This document shows positions 1 to 12,470 of a stretch of DNA of 64,000 nt, piece by piece. Both the position numbers and the translations under genes were made by a program. Positions within the stretch are counted from its first letter, which is position 1; each line of letters starts with the position of its first letter. Origin of the DNA: Henricia sp. BOLD:AAB3569 (lineage: Eukaryota; Echinodermata; Asteroidea; Spinulosida; Echinasteridae); the NCBI GenBank assembly GCA_037783545.1, contig JBBELK010001059.1, positions 186,001 to 250,000 on the forward strand. The letters are read 5' to 3'. The notes beneath the pieces were generated by a model. That model was not told where the DNA came from. It ran no database searches and saw only the letters and a list, made by a program, of their open reading frames with translations.

Positions 1-1565
1 AATTTCTTCCAAAAGAACTTTCCCTAATCACTACGGAATTTGTTTTCGGGTGGGGACGGTACCTTCATAAAAACTACCCTTAAGGGCCTATGACATGCTA
101 AACAACTTTATGCCTAGTCTTTCCTTCATATTATGGATTACTTGTTTAGCAAGACATTACTATTGTTCACTTTGATGTAAAATCAATAAAATGTAGCCTT
201 TTTCAACTTTGAAGATTTCATTGCAGTAAATCACAGAAAGAGGGCGCTGTTCGGAGTACATCACTTCAGGAAGACACAAGGGAAAAGTAAAGAAAAAAAC
301 ATAAGACTTCAAGTTGGACTTGTGGCAAATTGCTGCAGTTTTCCACCCCCAGTTTTGTCATGGCTTACAACAAGCAACATGTAAAACAAACTCAAACAGC
401 CATGGATTACAAAAGTTTCACCGAGTTTGAAAAAAAAGTGGAATCTTTTGTGTACAGTTGAATGTGATTTTCCTGTGTTTGCCTCTTGTGACATCACAAC
501 CTTGGTCATGAATATGCATAAAAACTAAAAACCTTTGTTTTAACCCCCAAAACAAGCTCCAAATAGGATTTTTATGACTAACTGAGTAGAGTAGAGTAGT
601 TTCATAGCATAGATTTCAAAAATCCCAAATCATGGGCCCATTTAACAACTTCCTGATAGAAATCGAAGCAGGATTTAACCCTTTCGTCTGCCGACTGAAA
701 ACTGGTTTCTGTATACAAGGAAACATCACCAAACTCCTTATAAAGACATATTACATTACTGGGGGAAAACCTGCGTTATCCCCATGCACGTGTGATTGAG
801 AATGACAACAACCAACTTGTGTATAAGCTTAGTCAGCTCAGTTCCTCATCTATGCGTTTCGAGAAAACAAAAACTGTATGCTTTCAACAAATTGTGCGAA
901 GCTGCCGTCCTATAGGCTGGTTCCGTATGGCTATACTAGAATACCGTGCACGAGAAGTCAGGGGCCTATAGTTTTTTTTCACGCGAGGGCGCATCTATTT
1001 AAATCTATCTTCAATTATCATTTTCTTAAGAAAAAATATATCGGGCGGAAACACATAGTAAAGAGTAAAGCTTCTCCGGCCAAATGGTTGATTACAAATT
1101 TTAGAAATTTCAGATTATGTTTAGCGGCTTCAACCACTTCCTATGGGAATCAAAACGGTTTTTGCTCGTACCTTTCGTCTGGAATTAATTGAAAACTAGT
1201 ACCTTCTGAAAGAGGGAGACTATACTAGGAAACAACACAGAGATTCCTATTTTATTTATTCAATGGTGATCAGGCACCATATACCAGATGTTGTGTTCGT
1301 TATTTTATTTATGCGTATTATTGTTTATTCATTTAACAAGGTGGTGCCCAAGCAATCATTTTAAACTGGTACGGGTATCCATTGTGGTACTGCAAATTAA
1401 CATTCACAAATTTAAATTAGTATACAATGAAATTACGCCAAATAAGCAACTTCAAAATTCCACACTGTCACTCAAGCAAAACTTGGTCGCACGCACCGTT
1501 ATTTCTGAGATATAATTATTCGCCGATGACCGCGATTCGATGACGGCGCGACCAATGCGACCAAA
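1..1565. other. AT-rich intergenic DNA, no gene seen
   Basis: No coding exon, RNA gene or clear repeat boundary could be recognised. The open frames here (for example 878-1192) are short, have low-complexity composition and resemble no family known to me. Confidence 0.5.
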
Positions 1566-1569
1566 AAAG

Positions 1570-1913
1570 TGGGGTACCGTGGCCGAGTGGTTTGGGTCAC
1601 TGACTCGCAATACTCGGGGTTGCAGGTTCGACACCCAGCTTGGTATACCTGTGCCCTTGAGCAAGGCACTTAAACACACTCGCTCCATCCTTCGGAAGGG
1701 ATGTAAAGCCGGTGGTCCCGTGTGTTAGGTAACGCACTTTAAAGATACAGAGCATTCTTTCGTGAAGAGCAAGGGGATTCTCCGGTGTCTCTCGCCGTTT
1801 CTAATTCTCCTCATGGGTTTCCTCATGCTTGCGAGCGACATGTACAATGGGCACATTTTAGGAATCCTTGGTTTTAGTACCAGAAAGAAGTAATAATAAT
1901 AATAATAAAAATA
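1570..1913 (+). repeat. tRNA-derived SINE, family A (full copy)
   Basis: A tRNA-like head has an A-box-like stretch (ggccgagtgg at 1581) and a B-box-like stretch (ggttcgacacc at 1625). The body then reads ccttgagcaaggcac, gctccatccttcgg and cattctttcgtgaagagcaa, and the copy ends in an (AAT)n tail near 1890. Related copies lie at 25621-25871 and 32289-32772, with a tail fragment at 18275-18350. Confidence 0.8.
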
Positions 1914-3250
1914 ATGATTTATAAATAACAAACAACTTGAAGATGTGTAACCGGTACTCTTAATTTAAAGGAGGAAACAGAATTTTAGGAATCGCTCTGT
2001 TAGCCCTATAAAGGTATTTGTATCATTTGCAATGACCCTAAACTATATACTTCACGAGTTGACAAGAAAACCTTATACTCAAAGTGTTAATATATACCAA
2101 CGGTAATAAGGGCCGTACAAAGTTGTCAACATTTTCACAGTTCTGAAGGCAGTAATTTTATTTTCAAGACACCGCACTTCCTCCGAACTACTACTTATCA
2201 ACTATGTAAAGTCCTACGCGGCCTTCGACCCCCTCCACCGTGAAAATTCGGACGGCCCCTGTAAACACGACACGCGTTTATTTCTGTTCAAAAAATATAC
2301 TTTTCTTTTTGCAGGAAATTAGCGACTGGAAGTGGCATTTGCATGTGTGTTCGCAGATAATTAGATTTTTACCATTCACCTTACAAAAAAATGCATTAGA
2401 AGGTTTTCTGAAGCATGAGTGCATTTATATATGAACTTTTTGCCGACTAGTTTACCAATATTCTTTTATAGATGTTGTGCCCTTATTCCAAAGTGTTTCA
2501 TCTTGCAAATTAAAGAAGACGCATATTTTGGTGGCATATACAAACAAAAAAGGCTTATTGATAAGGGAATTAATTGTATTGCCTTTCTTGTTGCAATGGG
2601 GCGCAGTTTGGTTCATACGCGATAAATTCACGACAAGGAACCATGAAAAGATTTTAGACATGAAGAAAAATAAATTGCGGAAACGGTGAAAAGAGACGGC
2701 ACGGGGCGCATGTAAACAAATTCTTCACAAGCGTATAGGCTACTCTTCCTAATATGGTCAAAGTGCATGTTTTTTTATAGCCGACTGGCAGGATGGGCTT
2801 GGACTTGGACATGGGGGGAAAATAAACCGATTTACGGGGGTGGACGAGACGGCGTCTCGCTCGCGATTCTTACGCCGGTGCACCCCACCAAATCATGTCC
2901 ATTGGAAACAATATTATGCCTAATATTTAAAGAATCATTTAAAATACTTAGAACTCTCACAGCGTATCGGAACAAAAAGCAAGACTTTCCTTAAAATATC
3001 GTCTTTTTAAATCTGTTTAACTTTATAGTGGTGTCTGTCAATTTCATTCACTTATTTCTACTTGAGATAAAACCACCTCTGAAAGAGTGAAAATTGCCAA
3101 ACTAAAACAGGCGTCCATTTTTGAAAAGAAGTCCCATGCATCCGCTATACTTGGGGGAAAATGGGGATACTTTTACAATTTAGCTTTTCCAAAATACTTA
3201 CAATTGAAAGAAAAAAATTACTGCAATTTTATTAATCAAAAATTGATTTA
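1914..3250. other. Intergenic DNA, no gene seen
   Basis: No supported exon or RNA gene. A short diverged match to intronic repeat family B (cttcacgagttgacaagaaa) occurs near 2050. The open frames between 2240 and 2994 overlap one another on both strands and resemble no family. Confidence 0.4.
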
Positions 3251-3254
3251 GCTT

Positions 3255-3420
3255 GCGTCGGGGAGACTGAATGTTAATTGGGGTTTGTTTTGCCCTTACC
3301 CGACGTAATTTTAACACTGTATACTCAGTGCTTTTCCGTACTCGGTGGGACTCGAACCCACGACCCCCTACAAACAAGCAGACGTCTTAACCACTCGACC
3401 ACCGAGCTAGCCGGTGTTGA
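3255..3420 (-). repeat. tRNA-derived SINE with Leu/Ser-like tRNA head
   Basis: On the minus strand the segment 3415-3340 has an A box (tggtcgagtggtt) and a B box (gggttcgagtccc), like a tRNA head. The flanking tttgcccttacccgacgta recurs at 48660-48690 beside a polycystin exon. I read it as a SINE rather than a working tRNA because no full cloverleaf closes. Confidence 0.6.
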
Positions 3421-4099
3421 ATGGCCATGAAGAGGTATAGCCAAGAGGTAGCCATACATGTTACTGACCGGTAAAATGCGTTAAATTTCTCAGCCTTCTT
3501 GATCTTTCAGTCAACGTATAGCGTTCCTCTTTTCTTTTTTTTCTATTATTTTTTTTTAAACCGCATATTCCGCCATACAAGCAAGTTTCCGCATAAGAAG
3601 GTTTGCAAAATCTACAATAATACCTTTAATGTTTAATTCACACGCCTCGTTCTCCCGTTCCCTCCTCCGGGGGATGCACGGCCGGGCCGCGGCGCGTGCG
3701 CACGCCAGCAGAGTGTCTTATTTCTCGGCGCACTGATACGTGCAATAAGCTAAGACACGACGAATTTTCAGCCATGCGAAACCACTATACGTTGGTGCAT
3801 GCAGTGCGTATTATGTACGGACCGCCATTGGGGAAAATATATACACGGGGCTGCATGCAAACGTACGTACACACGATCATATTCTGAATGAATAAAGGAT
3901 ACGTCGTGCGTGTATCATTTTGAAATGGCGATGTCCAGAAAATTTCTCCAAGATTTATTTTAACTCTGTACATGTCTAAAATGTGTGTAGTGCTTTTTTG
4001 TGATAAAATATGCGAATTCGTGACGCACTATGGCTCGGCATCTAAACCGGGGCTGACAGGGCTATAATTTTAAATTTGTCAATATGTTGAAGATTTTTG

Positions 4100-4350
4100 T
4101 TGCTTCAAGTTGAGCTGGAACCAAAATTATTGAGCTGTTTAAGCAGACAAATCTGCTTAGCACAAAGCACAAAATTGGTTACCAGCCACAATTGTATGCC
4201 AACTTGTATTCTTAGCATCATCAACAGAATACCAGCAATCGTAATATACACACGTATGATTTTGGCTGGTAACCCGTTTTTTTTCAAAGCAAATTAATTG
4301 TGCTAAGCACATTTTTGTGCTTAACAGCTCTACGAAATTAGGCCAAGGTC
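4100..4350. mobile_element. Diverged MITE of the 'GCCAATTTCAT' family
   Basis: It starts near ttgagctgtttaagca and ends with gtgcttaacagctctacgaaattaggcc. These ends are inverted and related to better-preserved copies at 48346-48641, 47413-47585 and 36074-36300. There is no coding capacity. Confidence 0.45.
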
Positions 4351-4354
4351 TCGG

Positions 4355-5412
4355 TGAAAGTATTTTTGAAATTTCTTAATTCTTCACGTTAAAACATTCA
4401 AGATTTTAATGATTTCACAAACACGTTGTGTATTATATATTTTTAACATGACTTTTGTATACAAAAATGTACAGTGAAGAAATAATGCTGTGAATTTTAG
4501 TATAATTTACTTGATGCAAAGCAATTCGGCTTAAAATAATTATTTGCTCGTTAAGTAAAAGATGATTTAACTTTAATCCGTTTAGCCTCAACCTAAAGCG
4601 GATGTTTTCTAGACAGACGACGTCTATAAAGCGGATTAATAAAAAAAAAAAATCTTCGCCGGAAAGAACGAATCAATTATAAGGTAATGAGATTTGCTGC
4701 GCAAAGGCATTGGGTTCTGCTGTGCGTTGCATGTGTGCTTGTGGCGTCTTTAAGAAAAAATTCCTCCTTAAATATATGCATTAGACTGGGAGTCCGCCAT
4801 TATGTGCGTCTTACTGCAATGTGTGTAGGTTATCTGTGTGTGGAGACAACGGCACTAATGTTATGTACGTACGTACGTGACCGTCTCTAGTGCAGGTTTC
4901 GATCAAGCCGTACATGCTAGGCCCCGGCTTGACTGTGCGATGTTTCTATACGGCAAACGAGTGTTCCATCAAACACGCCATCATTAATACGTTACGTCGT
5001 TTTTATTACGATCAATATTATTAAATCGGCTTCAGAGGAGAATTCAAAGCCATCTGACGTTAAAGGGGTAGTGGTGGCGGGGTTTTTCTTGATTAAAGGA
5101 GCAGTGCTTCTTGATTAAAGGAGCTTGCTTGTTTTTTTTGGGCCCGTTTTCATCGATGTAGGCCCCTATGTAAAAACGATACGACAGAGCGTTTTACTCT
5201 TTGCACCGGCAGCTCCATACAGGGGGCAGGTTTTCTTGTTCTCGCAAATGATATAAATTGGCCAATAGGAAACTACATTTATTACTCCGTCCTCAAATGA
5301 GGACATCTCACATAAGAGGGTTAAATGATGCGACAGCCATGCACAAAGTGCCTACTCATGAAATCATATCAGGCTGTGACAAGTTAGCACTTCACTTGAA
5401 AGTGGGATAAGG
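4355..5412. other. Intergenic DNA, no gene seen
   Basis: AT-rich sequence with short homopolymer runs. No supported exon, RNA gene or bounded repeat. Confidence 0.4.
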
Positions 5413-5565
5413 GCAATATACCTTATGCATGGCGGCCATGACAGAGGGCAGGTTTTTATATTTAAATGATGTGACAATTATAGACCCACAAAGTGCCTAC
5501 TCGTGCATGACGCACTGTGACAATGTGACTGCCCTCTATCATGGCCGCCGTGCATAAGGTCTATA
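5413..5565. mobile_element. Inverted-repeat element (MITE-like)
   Basis: The left arm 5413-5451 (ccttatgcatggcggccatg core) is repeated inverted at 5529-5565 (catggccgccgtgcataagg), with few mismatches over about 36 bp. The centre has no coding capacity. Confidence 0.6.
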
Positions 5566-5779
5566 TGAAGTGATGAAAAACACATTTATTTTAAAACCTT
5601 ACTTTTCGTCTACGCCCGGAATGTCCCTTGTTGAGGTTCAGACTTGTTCCTTGCTCTTCATACCTGTTAACATTTTTCTTGATGGTTTTTTTTTCCTGTG
5701 TGGTGTTGATGTGTGGGCATCTTAAACTTTATTTTTCTGTTACACAATTATGCAGGCCCTACCTCCAAACATTATGAAC

Positions 5780-5948
5780 AGACTACTAAAGTGAAAACGT
5801 CACCCTTTGTGTGTTGCTATGGTTTTGGGGTCTACACTAAAACCCGTGAACTGTTTTCCTGCGCTATACCAATGGACGTTTAAGATTACCAACGAATGTT
5901 TAGACCTAATTACCATGGCAGCCGACGTCCGTCACACTTTAGTAGTCT
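5780..5948. mobile_element. MITE family 1, copy 1
   Basis: A 14-bp terminal inverted repeat (agactactaaagtg / cactttagtagtct) bounds about 170 bp. A second, closely similar copy with the same ends is at 8743-8907. Confidence 0.85.
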
Positions 5949-6032
5949 ATTGGTTGGGCAGTAACTCCATAAATGTAAGAATTTTTGACTAGAAACATTT
6001 CCGAGCTCAGACAGTTCATATGGTTTACCAAC

Positions 6033-6206
6033 ATGGTTCAATTGACAACTGAGCAGAGAGCGTTTGTGATTAAACGGTATCATGACACGAGAGGTTTCAT
6101 TGCCGTTCAAGAGGCCTTTCAGAACCGGTTTCCTGAGATGGAGGTACCAACAAAAAAGACTATCTGGAAAAATGTGAAAAATTATCAAGAACAAGGAAGG
6201 GCGTAG
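6033..6206 (+). pseudogene. Fragment resembling a transposon-associated HTH (DUF4817-like) protein
   Basis: The 57-codon open stretch has the pattern LTTEQRAFVIKRYHDTRG ... RFPEMEVPTKKTIWKNV ... GRA. This resembles the N-terminal helix-turn-helix region found in many transposon-derived animal proteins (DUF4817 type: 'ERVFIV..Y', 'RFP....PTKKTI', 'G'). It ends at a TAG with no catalytic domain downstream. It lies between MITE copies, so I read it as a remnant. The match rests on recognition by eye only. Confidence 0.45.
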
Positions 6207-6575
6207 ACGAAACGTAAGCTTTAAAAGAAATGTTGTCACATGCTCAGTGGATGATAGTTTCTGCCCCAGGCCGTGTCGACCTTTGACTATAGGGTCGGGG
6301 GTCGCCCATCTTCCCGAATCCCACCGGTTGATAATAGGTTGATGCACTAGCTACGTGTTTCTTTGTGACAGGTTGAGTTGGACGAGCTCCATTATATCAT
6401 GATTAATTTTCCATTAACAACCATTTGCTTCGAAAGCATGTGTTCTTTCGTCACGTCATTGGCCAAACCCCACTTTCAAGTGAAGCGCTAACTTGTCACA
6501 GTGATGATTTCACCACAATTTATAATGCCGTGTTTGCCCAATCATGCACAGTAGACACAGGTACCATTGAATAGA

Positions 6576-7055
6576 GGACAGTCTAGACTTTCCCTATATA
6601 CATGTACATACACACCTCTTTTTGAAATATCCCTATTTTAATGGACACCCTGTATTGTTCGGTAAATTCTCCGTCTTCCAAAACCGCGACCGTGACTCGA
6701 TATCCGGAATGATCGTGACAAAGGGAGTCCCCTATACTGCCCCTATACCTCAACAAACTCTTCCCTTTTGTTAACGCACTAACGGCTTCTAAAAACTGTA
6801 AGGAATTCCTTTAAACTTTGATAGGACAGTCTGGACTTTCCCTATACATACACACCTCTTTTTGAAATATTCCTTTTTTTATGGACACCCTGTATTGTTC
6901 GGTAAACTCTCCGACTTCCAAAACCGCGACAGTGACTCGATATCCGGAATGATCGTGACAAAGGGAGCTCCCCTATACCTCAACACACTCTTCCCTTTTG
7001 TTAACGCACCAACGGCCTCTAAAAACTGTAAGGAATTCATTTAAACTTGATATTT
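6576..7055. repeat. Two-unit tandem duplication
   Basis: Unit 1 (6576-6833) and unit 2 (6834-7055) both begin ggacagtct-gactttccc. They share the cctctttttgaaatat, gacaccctgtattgttcggt and tatccggaatgatcgtgac blocks. The inner part (ctcttcccttttgttaacgca) is also part of MITE family 2. Confidence 0.8.
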
Positions 7056-7519
7056 TAGACAATGGGGGGAATAATCATATATTAATAGCAAACCAAAACC
7101 GTTACTTCAAGAAAATGTTACAGAAGGTATAATCCCACCCTTCGATGATTTCCCAGATTGTCTCAAACACCCATAAACATCCAAAGTTACCTTTAAACAG
7201 TAGCAGGCGGCTCAATTAACCCAGGCATCTCAGGACCACAACAAACGGGCAAAACTTGACAAGAACACAACGACGTCCAACGAAATCATGCCACGTCCCA
7301 CGAAAACTGGTTCCTCGGTCCCGATGTCCCACGTACGTATAATATGGAAAGTCCACATCTAGAGGCACACATAGAAACTTCACAAGCAATTAAGGGTGAA
7401 GGAGTTCCCGATAATATTTTTGTTGTTGATTTATGGCATCTTCAGCAATATTAAGGTCCTCTATGCCATCAACTATACGGTTTTAGCTATACATGTACTT
7501 TATTATCAACTTGAGACAT

Positions 7520-7788
7520 GTGCAGCACGATATGTGAGGGTACCTCTTACCATTGTGTCTCAAACATCCAATGAATTTCCAAGGAATTCCTTTCAGTTTT
7601 TACATAATGCAGCACGATGTGGCAGAGGGTATCACTATAGCATTGTTCCCCCATTGTGTCTCAAACATCCAAGGAATTTCCAAGGAATTCCTTTCAGTTT
7701 TTAGGGGGTAGTGCGTTAACAGAAGGGAATAGTGTGTTGAAGTATAGGGGCGTTAGGGGGTATAGTCCCTTTGCCGCATATCGTGCTG
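7520..7788. mobile_element. MITE family 2, copy with partial tandem copy
   Basis: Element 7609-7788 has ends cagcacgat...tggc and gccgcatatcgtgctg. A partial copy of its left half precedes it at 7520-7608. Other copies lie at 8927-9107 and 29142-29313. Confidence 0.8.
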
Positions 7789-8500
7789 GGTATAAATTGA
7801 AGAAGGAGTTGCAGTTTTAGAAGTTGGAGGAAACCCCACGGAAATTTTTCTCGGTAACGCGCCAGAAAGTCCAGTCATACCTTTCAGCACCTTTGACCAT
7901 AATTATGTTACTTCCTCTCCTTCTCCATCCAATCGCCATCTCCAACCCCATTACGACCCTATTATGACCCCATCCTTATTCACCACCCCCAAATGCCAAT
8001 AGGATTCCACGCATGACGGATCGAGCCAAAAGGGAATTTTGATTTCAGATTGCCAGGGACACGCCGGTAGCTAAGCGGGCGCCGGTGGGTCGCTCGGGCC
8101 GTCTGTGACGGCGGGTCGGAGTCCGCAAACACGCTGCTGGAATAACACCACGAAGACACAATTTAAGCTGCATGTGTCGTCCTTTTCTGATGTAGATTCT
8201 TAAAGTAAAATAAAAAATGGGTTATATATACCGGGCTTTAGACTATTCACAATACATTAGGGATATTGTGGGGTGTAGCAGATATTTTATTGATGGTATC
8301 CATTTCGCTTGAATGATTTTGTATACGATTAGACAATTGTATCTGCTTGACAGGCACACCTTGTCACAGAAATAGGTGAAAACAGTCATTTGAGAATTGA
8401 CAACATACCAATATCGCTAACTTATTTTGTAAAGCGAGTCACAAACTGTGCTCAACAAAAAAGAAACGCATGCTGTCATGAAATCTTATGAGATATTCGT
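7789..8500. other. Intergenic DNA, one possible inverted MITE
   Basis: No gene seen. A segment at about 8258-8410 (attagacaattgtatctg ... caccttgtcacagaaataggtg) has an inverted, diverged counterpart at about 44935-45035, which suggests a dispersed element. Confidence 0.35.
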
Positions 8501-8708
8501 AAAGCCGGCCGTACACCTTGCGATAGCGCATGTTGTGCAGTCGCATCACAAGGTGTACGGGTTCTGCGATGCGTTCCGGTAGCAATGTGGTCACGATTTT
8601 GTGTATACGTGTCCGTCGCAACGCAATCGCAGAATTTCGAGCATGCTCGAAATTTGGCTTGTCTGTGCAATCGCAACGGAGTCGGAACGCAAGGTGTACG
8701 GCCGGCTT
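8501..8708. mobile_element. MITE family 3
   Basis: A 21-bp terminal inverted repeat reads aagccggccgtacaccttgc then g on the left and its reverse complement on the right. The inner sequence is itself partly palindromic (cagaatttcgagcatgctcg). There is no coding capacity. Confidence 0.85.
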
Positions 8709-8742
8709 AACACATGCCTGACAGACCCAACAAGGTCACAAT

Positions 8743-8907
8743 AGACTACTAAAGTGAAAACGTCACCCTTTGTGTGTTGCCATGGTTTTTGGGTCTACAC
8801 TAAAACCAGTGAACTGTTTCCCTACGCTATACCAATGGACGTTTCAGATTACCAGCGAATGTTTAGACCCAATTACCATGGCAACTGACGTCACACTTTA
8901 GTAGTCT
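8743..8907. mobile_element. MITE family 1, copy 2
   Basis: Same 14-bp ends (agactactaaagtg) and same internal order as 5780-5948. The next MITE begins 19 bp further on. Confidence 0.85.
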
Positions 8908-8926
8908 ATTCTAGACAATTTATAAC

Positions 8927-9107
8927 CAGCACGATATGTGGCAGAGGGACTCCCCCTAACGCCCCTATACCTCAACACACTCTTCCCTTTTGTTAACGCA
9001 CCAATCCCCCCTAAAAACTGAAAGGAATTCCTTGGAAATTCTTTGGATGTTTGAGACACAATAGGGGAACAATGGTAGGGGAGAGTCCGTTTGCCACATA
9101 TCGTGCG
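8927..9107. mobile_element. MITE family 2, copy in inverted orientation
   Basis: The ends cagcacgatatgtggc and gccacatatcgtgc bound a body inverted relative to 7609-7788 (ctgaaaggaattccttgg, gtttgagacacaat). Confidence 0.85.
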
Positions 9108-9574
9108 GTTTTGTTTTGGTGCAGATGAATTATACAATGCTTCACATGAATGTTGTGGAATTTCGCTGCTTCGTGATGGCAAATTTGCAAAATATTGGCT
9201 TTTTTAAAGCATTAATTGGTTCTAATCTACAACACAAATAGGTACCAAAGTCATTCGTATAAATCGGTCCTATCCGAGATTCTAAGTACTGTTAATTTAG
9301 AAGTCATGATAAAGCAGATGTAATAATTGTTATGTGTAATAATTAAACAATTCCAGTATCAATTTCAAATCCAACTATAGTTCAAAGTTATAGTGATTAA
9401 GATGATATAAAATAGTTCAACAAATTTCTACTGCAGTACAACCATATACACTGTACATTAGCTCAGGCACTTCGGTATAATAGAGAAATTTCAAATTGTC
9501 ATCGAAAACGATGGGCTCAGTGCTTTCTTTTGTGATAAAATTTGGAAATGAGATGGGTATGATATACAGTGGTC

Positions 9575-9695
9575 TAACACGGACACACTTGTGGGGTACC
9601 AAACACAAAGGAACAGTGGTACCCCACAGAGGAATTCTAAAGAAAAGGGAAAATAGGACAACAATGCAAGTACCCCATAAACCCCTGTGTACACA
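9575..9695. mobile_element. Dispersed element, inverted partner of 12319-12470
   Basis: Blocks cacttgtggggtaccaaac, cagtggtaccccacagagg and gtaccccataaacccctg recur as reverse complements in 12319-12470. Confidence 0.7.
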
Positions 9696-10700
9696 GATAT
9701 GTGACTCAGCATCTGAAACAAATCTGCATGCTCTTTTTTCGCACATGATTGTGGAATGACAACTTTTGCAATCTCTCCAGGAAACAATGCGGGGTTCTAT
9801 GTGCAAGTCAAAAAAAAAACACTTTTAAAATTACTTGTGTTTTAGTGTACCAATATTTTATATGAGATGTTTTGACATGTATTTGGATAAATTCTCCTGT
9901 GTCTTTTGATAGCAGTTTAATTAAATTATGTTTCTTGCATGACCGCACATGAGGCAAATAACAGGATTTTAAAAAGGGGGGTGGGGGGCGTGAAATTTGT
10001 AAGCATGAAATGCCGATGACAATGAAATAGCGAGCGCGTATAGCGCGAAGCCCTAACGGCTTCTAGATGGATTCTAGATGCTCTGTGGTGCGATCTGGGG
10101 CAATATTTAACCACTTTAAGCAGGAAAAGGTTTTTTTTTTTTAAAGGGGAGGGGGGGGGCGTGCGCCCCCACGCTACCCCCACGCTACCCCCCCCCCCCC
10201 CCCCCCCCCCCCTGAATAAGGGTGTCAGATGGAACACGACTTGCACCAATTCAGTATGGCTAGGAAAAAGAAAAGGATTTGAACCAGTGAATTGGTTGTT
10301 GTCAAGAATCAACAGAGCCTCGTTGAACATAGGCCTATACGTATGACGAATTGAAACATCTTGTGGGCAATTTTTCATCTTAAAACATGGCTCGTCCTCA
10401 GCTCACACCCCAGCTTATTCACCCCAGCAAAGGGCCTACTTGGTAAGCGAATTCCACCGCACACAAAGTGCCACGGCTATGTTCCAAAGCTTTCGCCAGC
10501 AACTTGAATTTCCTAATGCAAGATGTCCAACTCGTGCCACCGCTTACTCAAAATGTTCGTAAATACCAAGCCACGACCTAAACAAAGGCAAGTTTTTGAG
10601 GTTTTGTTTTGGTCTCTTTTTTTCCCCTCAATTCTCATCGGTTGGCGCAAGTCGCGTTCCACAAGTCGAGTTCCGGCCTTTAAGGCCTTTTCCCACTACC
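9696..10700. other. Intergenic DNA with a C homopolymer
   Basis: No gene seen. The segment contains G-rich (9975-9990, 10148-10160) and C-rich tracts. The longest is an uninterrupted run of 25 C at 10188-10212. Confidence 0.5.
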
Positions 10701-10702
10701 TA

Positions 10703-11455
10703 CCTCCGACCCGGGTAACTTTTCTACCCGGGTAGCGGTAAATAACCCGGGTTACATTTAACCCGGAGTTTCTTTTCACACGACAAGCGTTAACCCGGAG
10801 AAGCACTTACCCGGGTCGTCTCTTACACGGGTACAACAGCGACCCTTTTCCCACGGCATTTTTGCATGCGCACGTACCCGGGTACACCAATCAGCACAAA
10901 TACCCAGAAACCATTGCGTGTGGAAAATCGATCGATCGATCAGGCTGCGCGCGCACACACAAACATAACAGACGACACAGAAACATCACTGGCAATTTTG
11001 CTGTTAATATTTCGCATGTTTAATAATATTTATCTATGTGTGCTTTGTCACTGGCCTCACGGGTATTTTGTTGTACTCTACCTTCAGAAGAGTACCAGTT
11101 TGACAGTGCCATTCAAGCGCGGGCGCACTTGCAACATTTGACCCAATCACAATAATTTAACTCGCTAAATAGCCTACCCGGGTAGGCTATTGTCGTCGTT
11201 TCCCACGACAAACGTTAACCCGGAGAATCGTCCCAAGGTCGCCGTTAACCCCGAGATTGGTGGGTTAACCCACCTCCCGAGCAGGGATAGAAATTACCCG
11301 GGTTAAGTGGCATTTTTGGCCAGATAACCCGGGTAATTCGTAACCCCGAGATTTGCCGTGGGAAACGAACCCTTAACCCGGGTAATCTCGGGGTTAAGTT
11401 TTTTCTGTTACCCGGTGTCAGCGGTGCTGTTATCTCGGGGTTAAAGTGCCGTGGA
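10703..11455. mobile_element. CCCGGG-rich palindromic element
   Basis: Variants of taACCCGGGTta and aaCCCCGAG/CTCGGGGtt recur many times in both orientations, along with cccac / gtgggaaacg near the edges. The dense palindromes and lack of coding suggest a foldback-type element. Exact ends are uncertain. Confidence 0.5.
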
Positions 11456-11833
11456 CATAATTTAATTAAACTGCTACCAAAACAATAATTGTTTTGCTCA
11501 TTTCTCAAAGGCTATAGCACTTCAGGCAAAACCATTTCAGGGGGTGTTTTCTACCGTCATCGTGTTTATATTGTTCAAGTTATGTGTAAATCTGTGAACA
11601 TTTCTGATTCCTCGAGATACCAATCGTATATCCTACCTTTAAAACTGCATGCACTCGTAAGATCAAATTTAATTAATTGGCCAATAGGTAATGTTCGTAA
11701 TGTATGGAAATTCTTTGCAAACTTGATGTTGTCCCTAACGACCACAAAGCTTGTCCGGGGTTTGTCCTACCTAGCAACAACTAGGCCTAATGTATGCAAA
11801 ATGAATTCCAACCACTGAAATCGAAATTTAATG

Positions 11834-12313
11834 CTGCTCTCACACTGTGGCGAATATTCTTGCGAATATGAATATTTGAATTTCGCGGTGAATTCGCCCC
11901 AAAATTGCGATTGGATAGTGAATATTTTCATCTCGGTCACCCCTCCGTCGTCCCTCGACCTCTCCTTAAATATCTTACGAATATATTACGAATGCTTACG
12001 AATGCTTGCCAATGCCTTACGAATAGCTAACGAACGTTGCCAACGCTTACGCACGCTTTACCAACTTACCAATGGCTTACCAATGCTTACGAAAATCGAC
12101 GGCGAATGACCGTCTGCACAACATTCGCTGAAATTTAGGAAGCGCTTACTAAATTGACCAATCTTCGTAAGGAGGTGGAGAATGACTCTTGAACGTTCCG
12201 AATTTGTTACCAACGCTTACGAAGACACGGCGAATGTTGCGAAGTTTGAGCGATTGTCAAATATTTCCATTCGTAAGCACATTCGCTAGCATATTCGCCA
12301 CAGTGTGAGAGCA
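11834..12313. mobile_element. MITE family 4
   Basis: The terminal inverted repeat is exact over 23 bp, starting tgctctcacactgtggcgaa. The interior has irregular repeats of cttacgaatgc / cttaccaatg. There is no coding capacity. Confidence 0.85.
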
Positions 12314-12318
12314 CACAT

Positions 12319-12470
12319 CTGTGTACACAGGGGTTTATGGGGTACTTGCATTGTTGTCCTATTTTCCCTTTTCTTTAGAATTCCTCTGTGGGGTACCACT
12401 GTTCCTTTTGAATTTCTTTATGGGGTACCATTGTTCCATTGTGTTTGGTACCCCACAAGTGTGTCTGTGT
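12319..12470. mobile_element. Dispersed element, inverted partner of 9575-9695
   Basis: It is the reverse complement of 9575-9695 with an added gaatttctttatggggtacc block. It sits between two other MITEs with almost no spacer. Confidence 0.7.

Noticed and set aside
3340-3415. Functional tRNA-Leu or tRNA-Ser gene
   Set aside because: A and B boxes are present, but the acceptor stem does not close properly and the flank is shared with another repeat copy at 48.66 kb.
9417-9806. Overlapping open frames on both strands near 9.5 kb
   Set aside because: They coincide with a dispersed MITE-like element, and the same peptides appear from its inverted copy at 12.3 kb.
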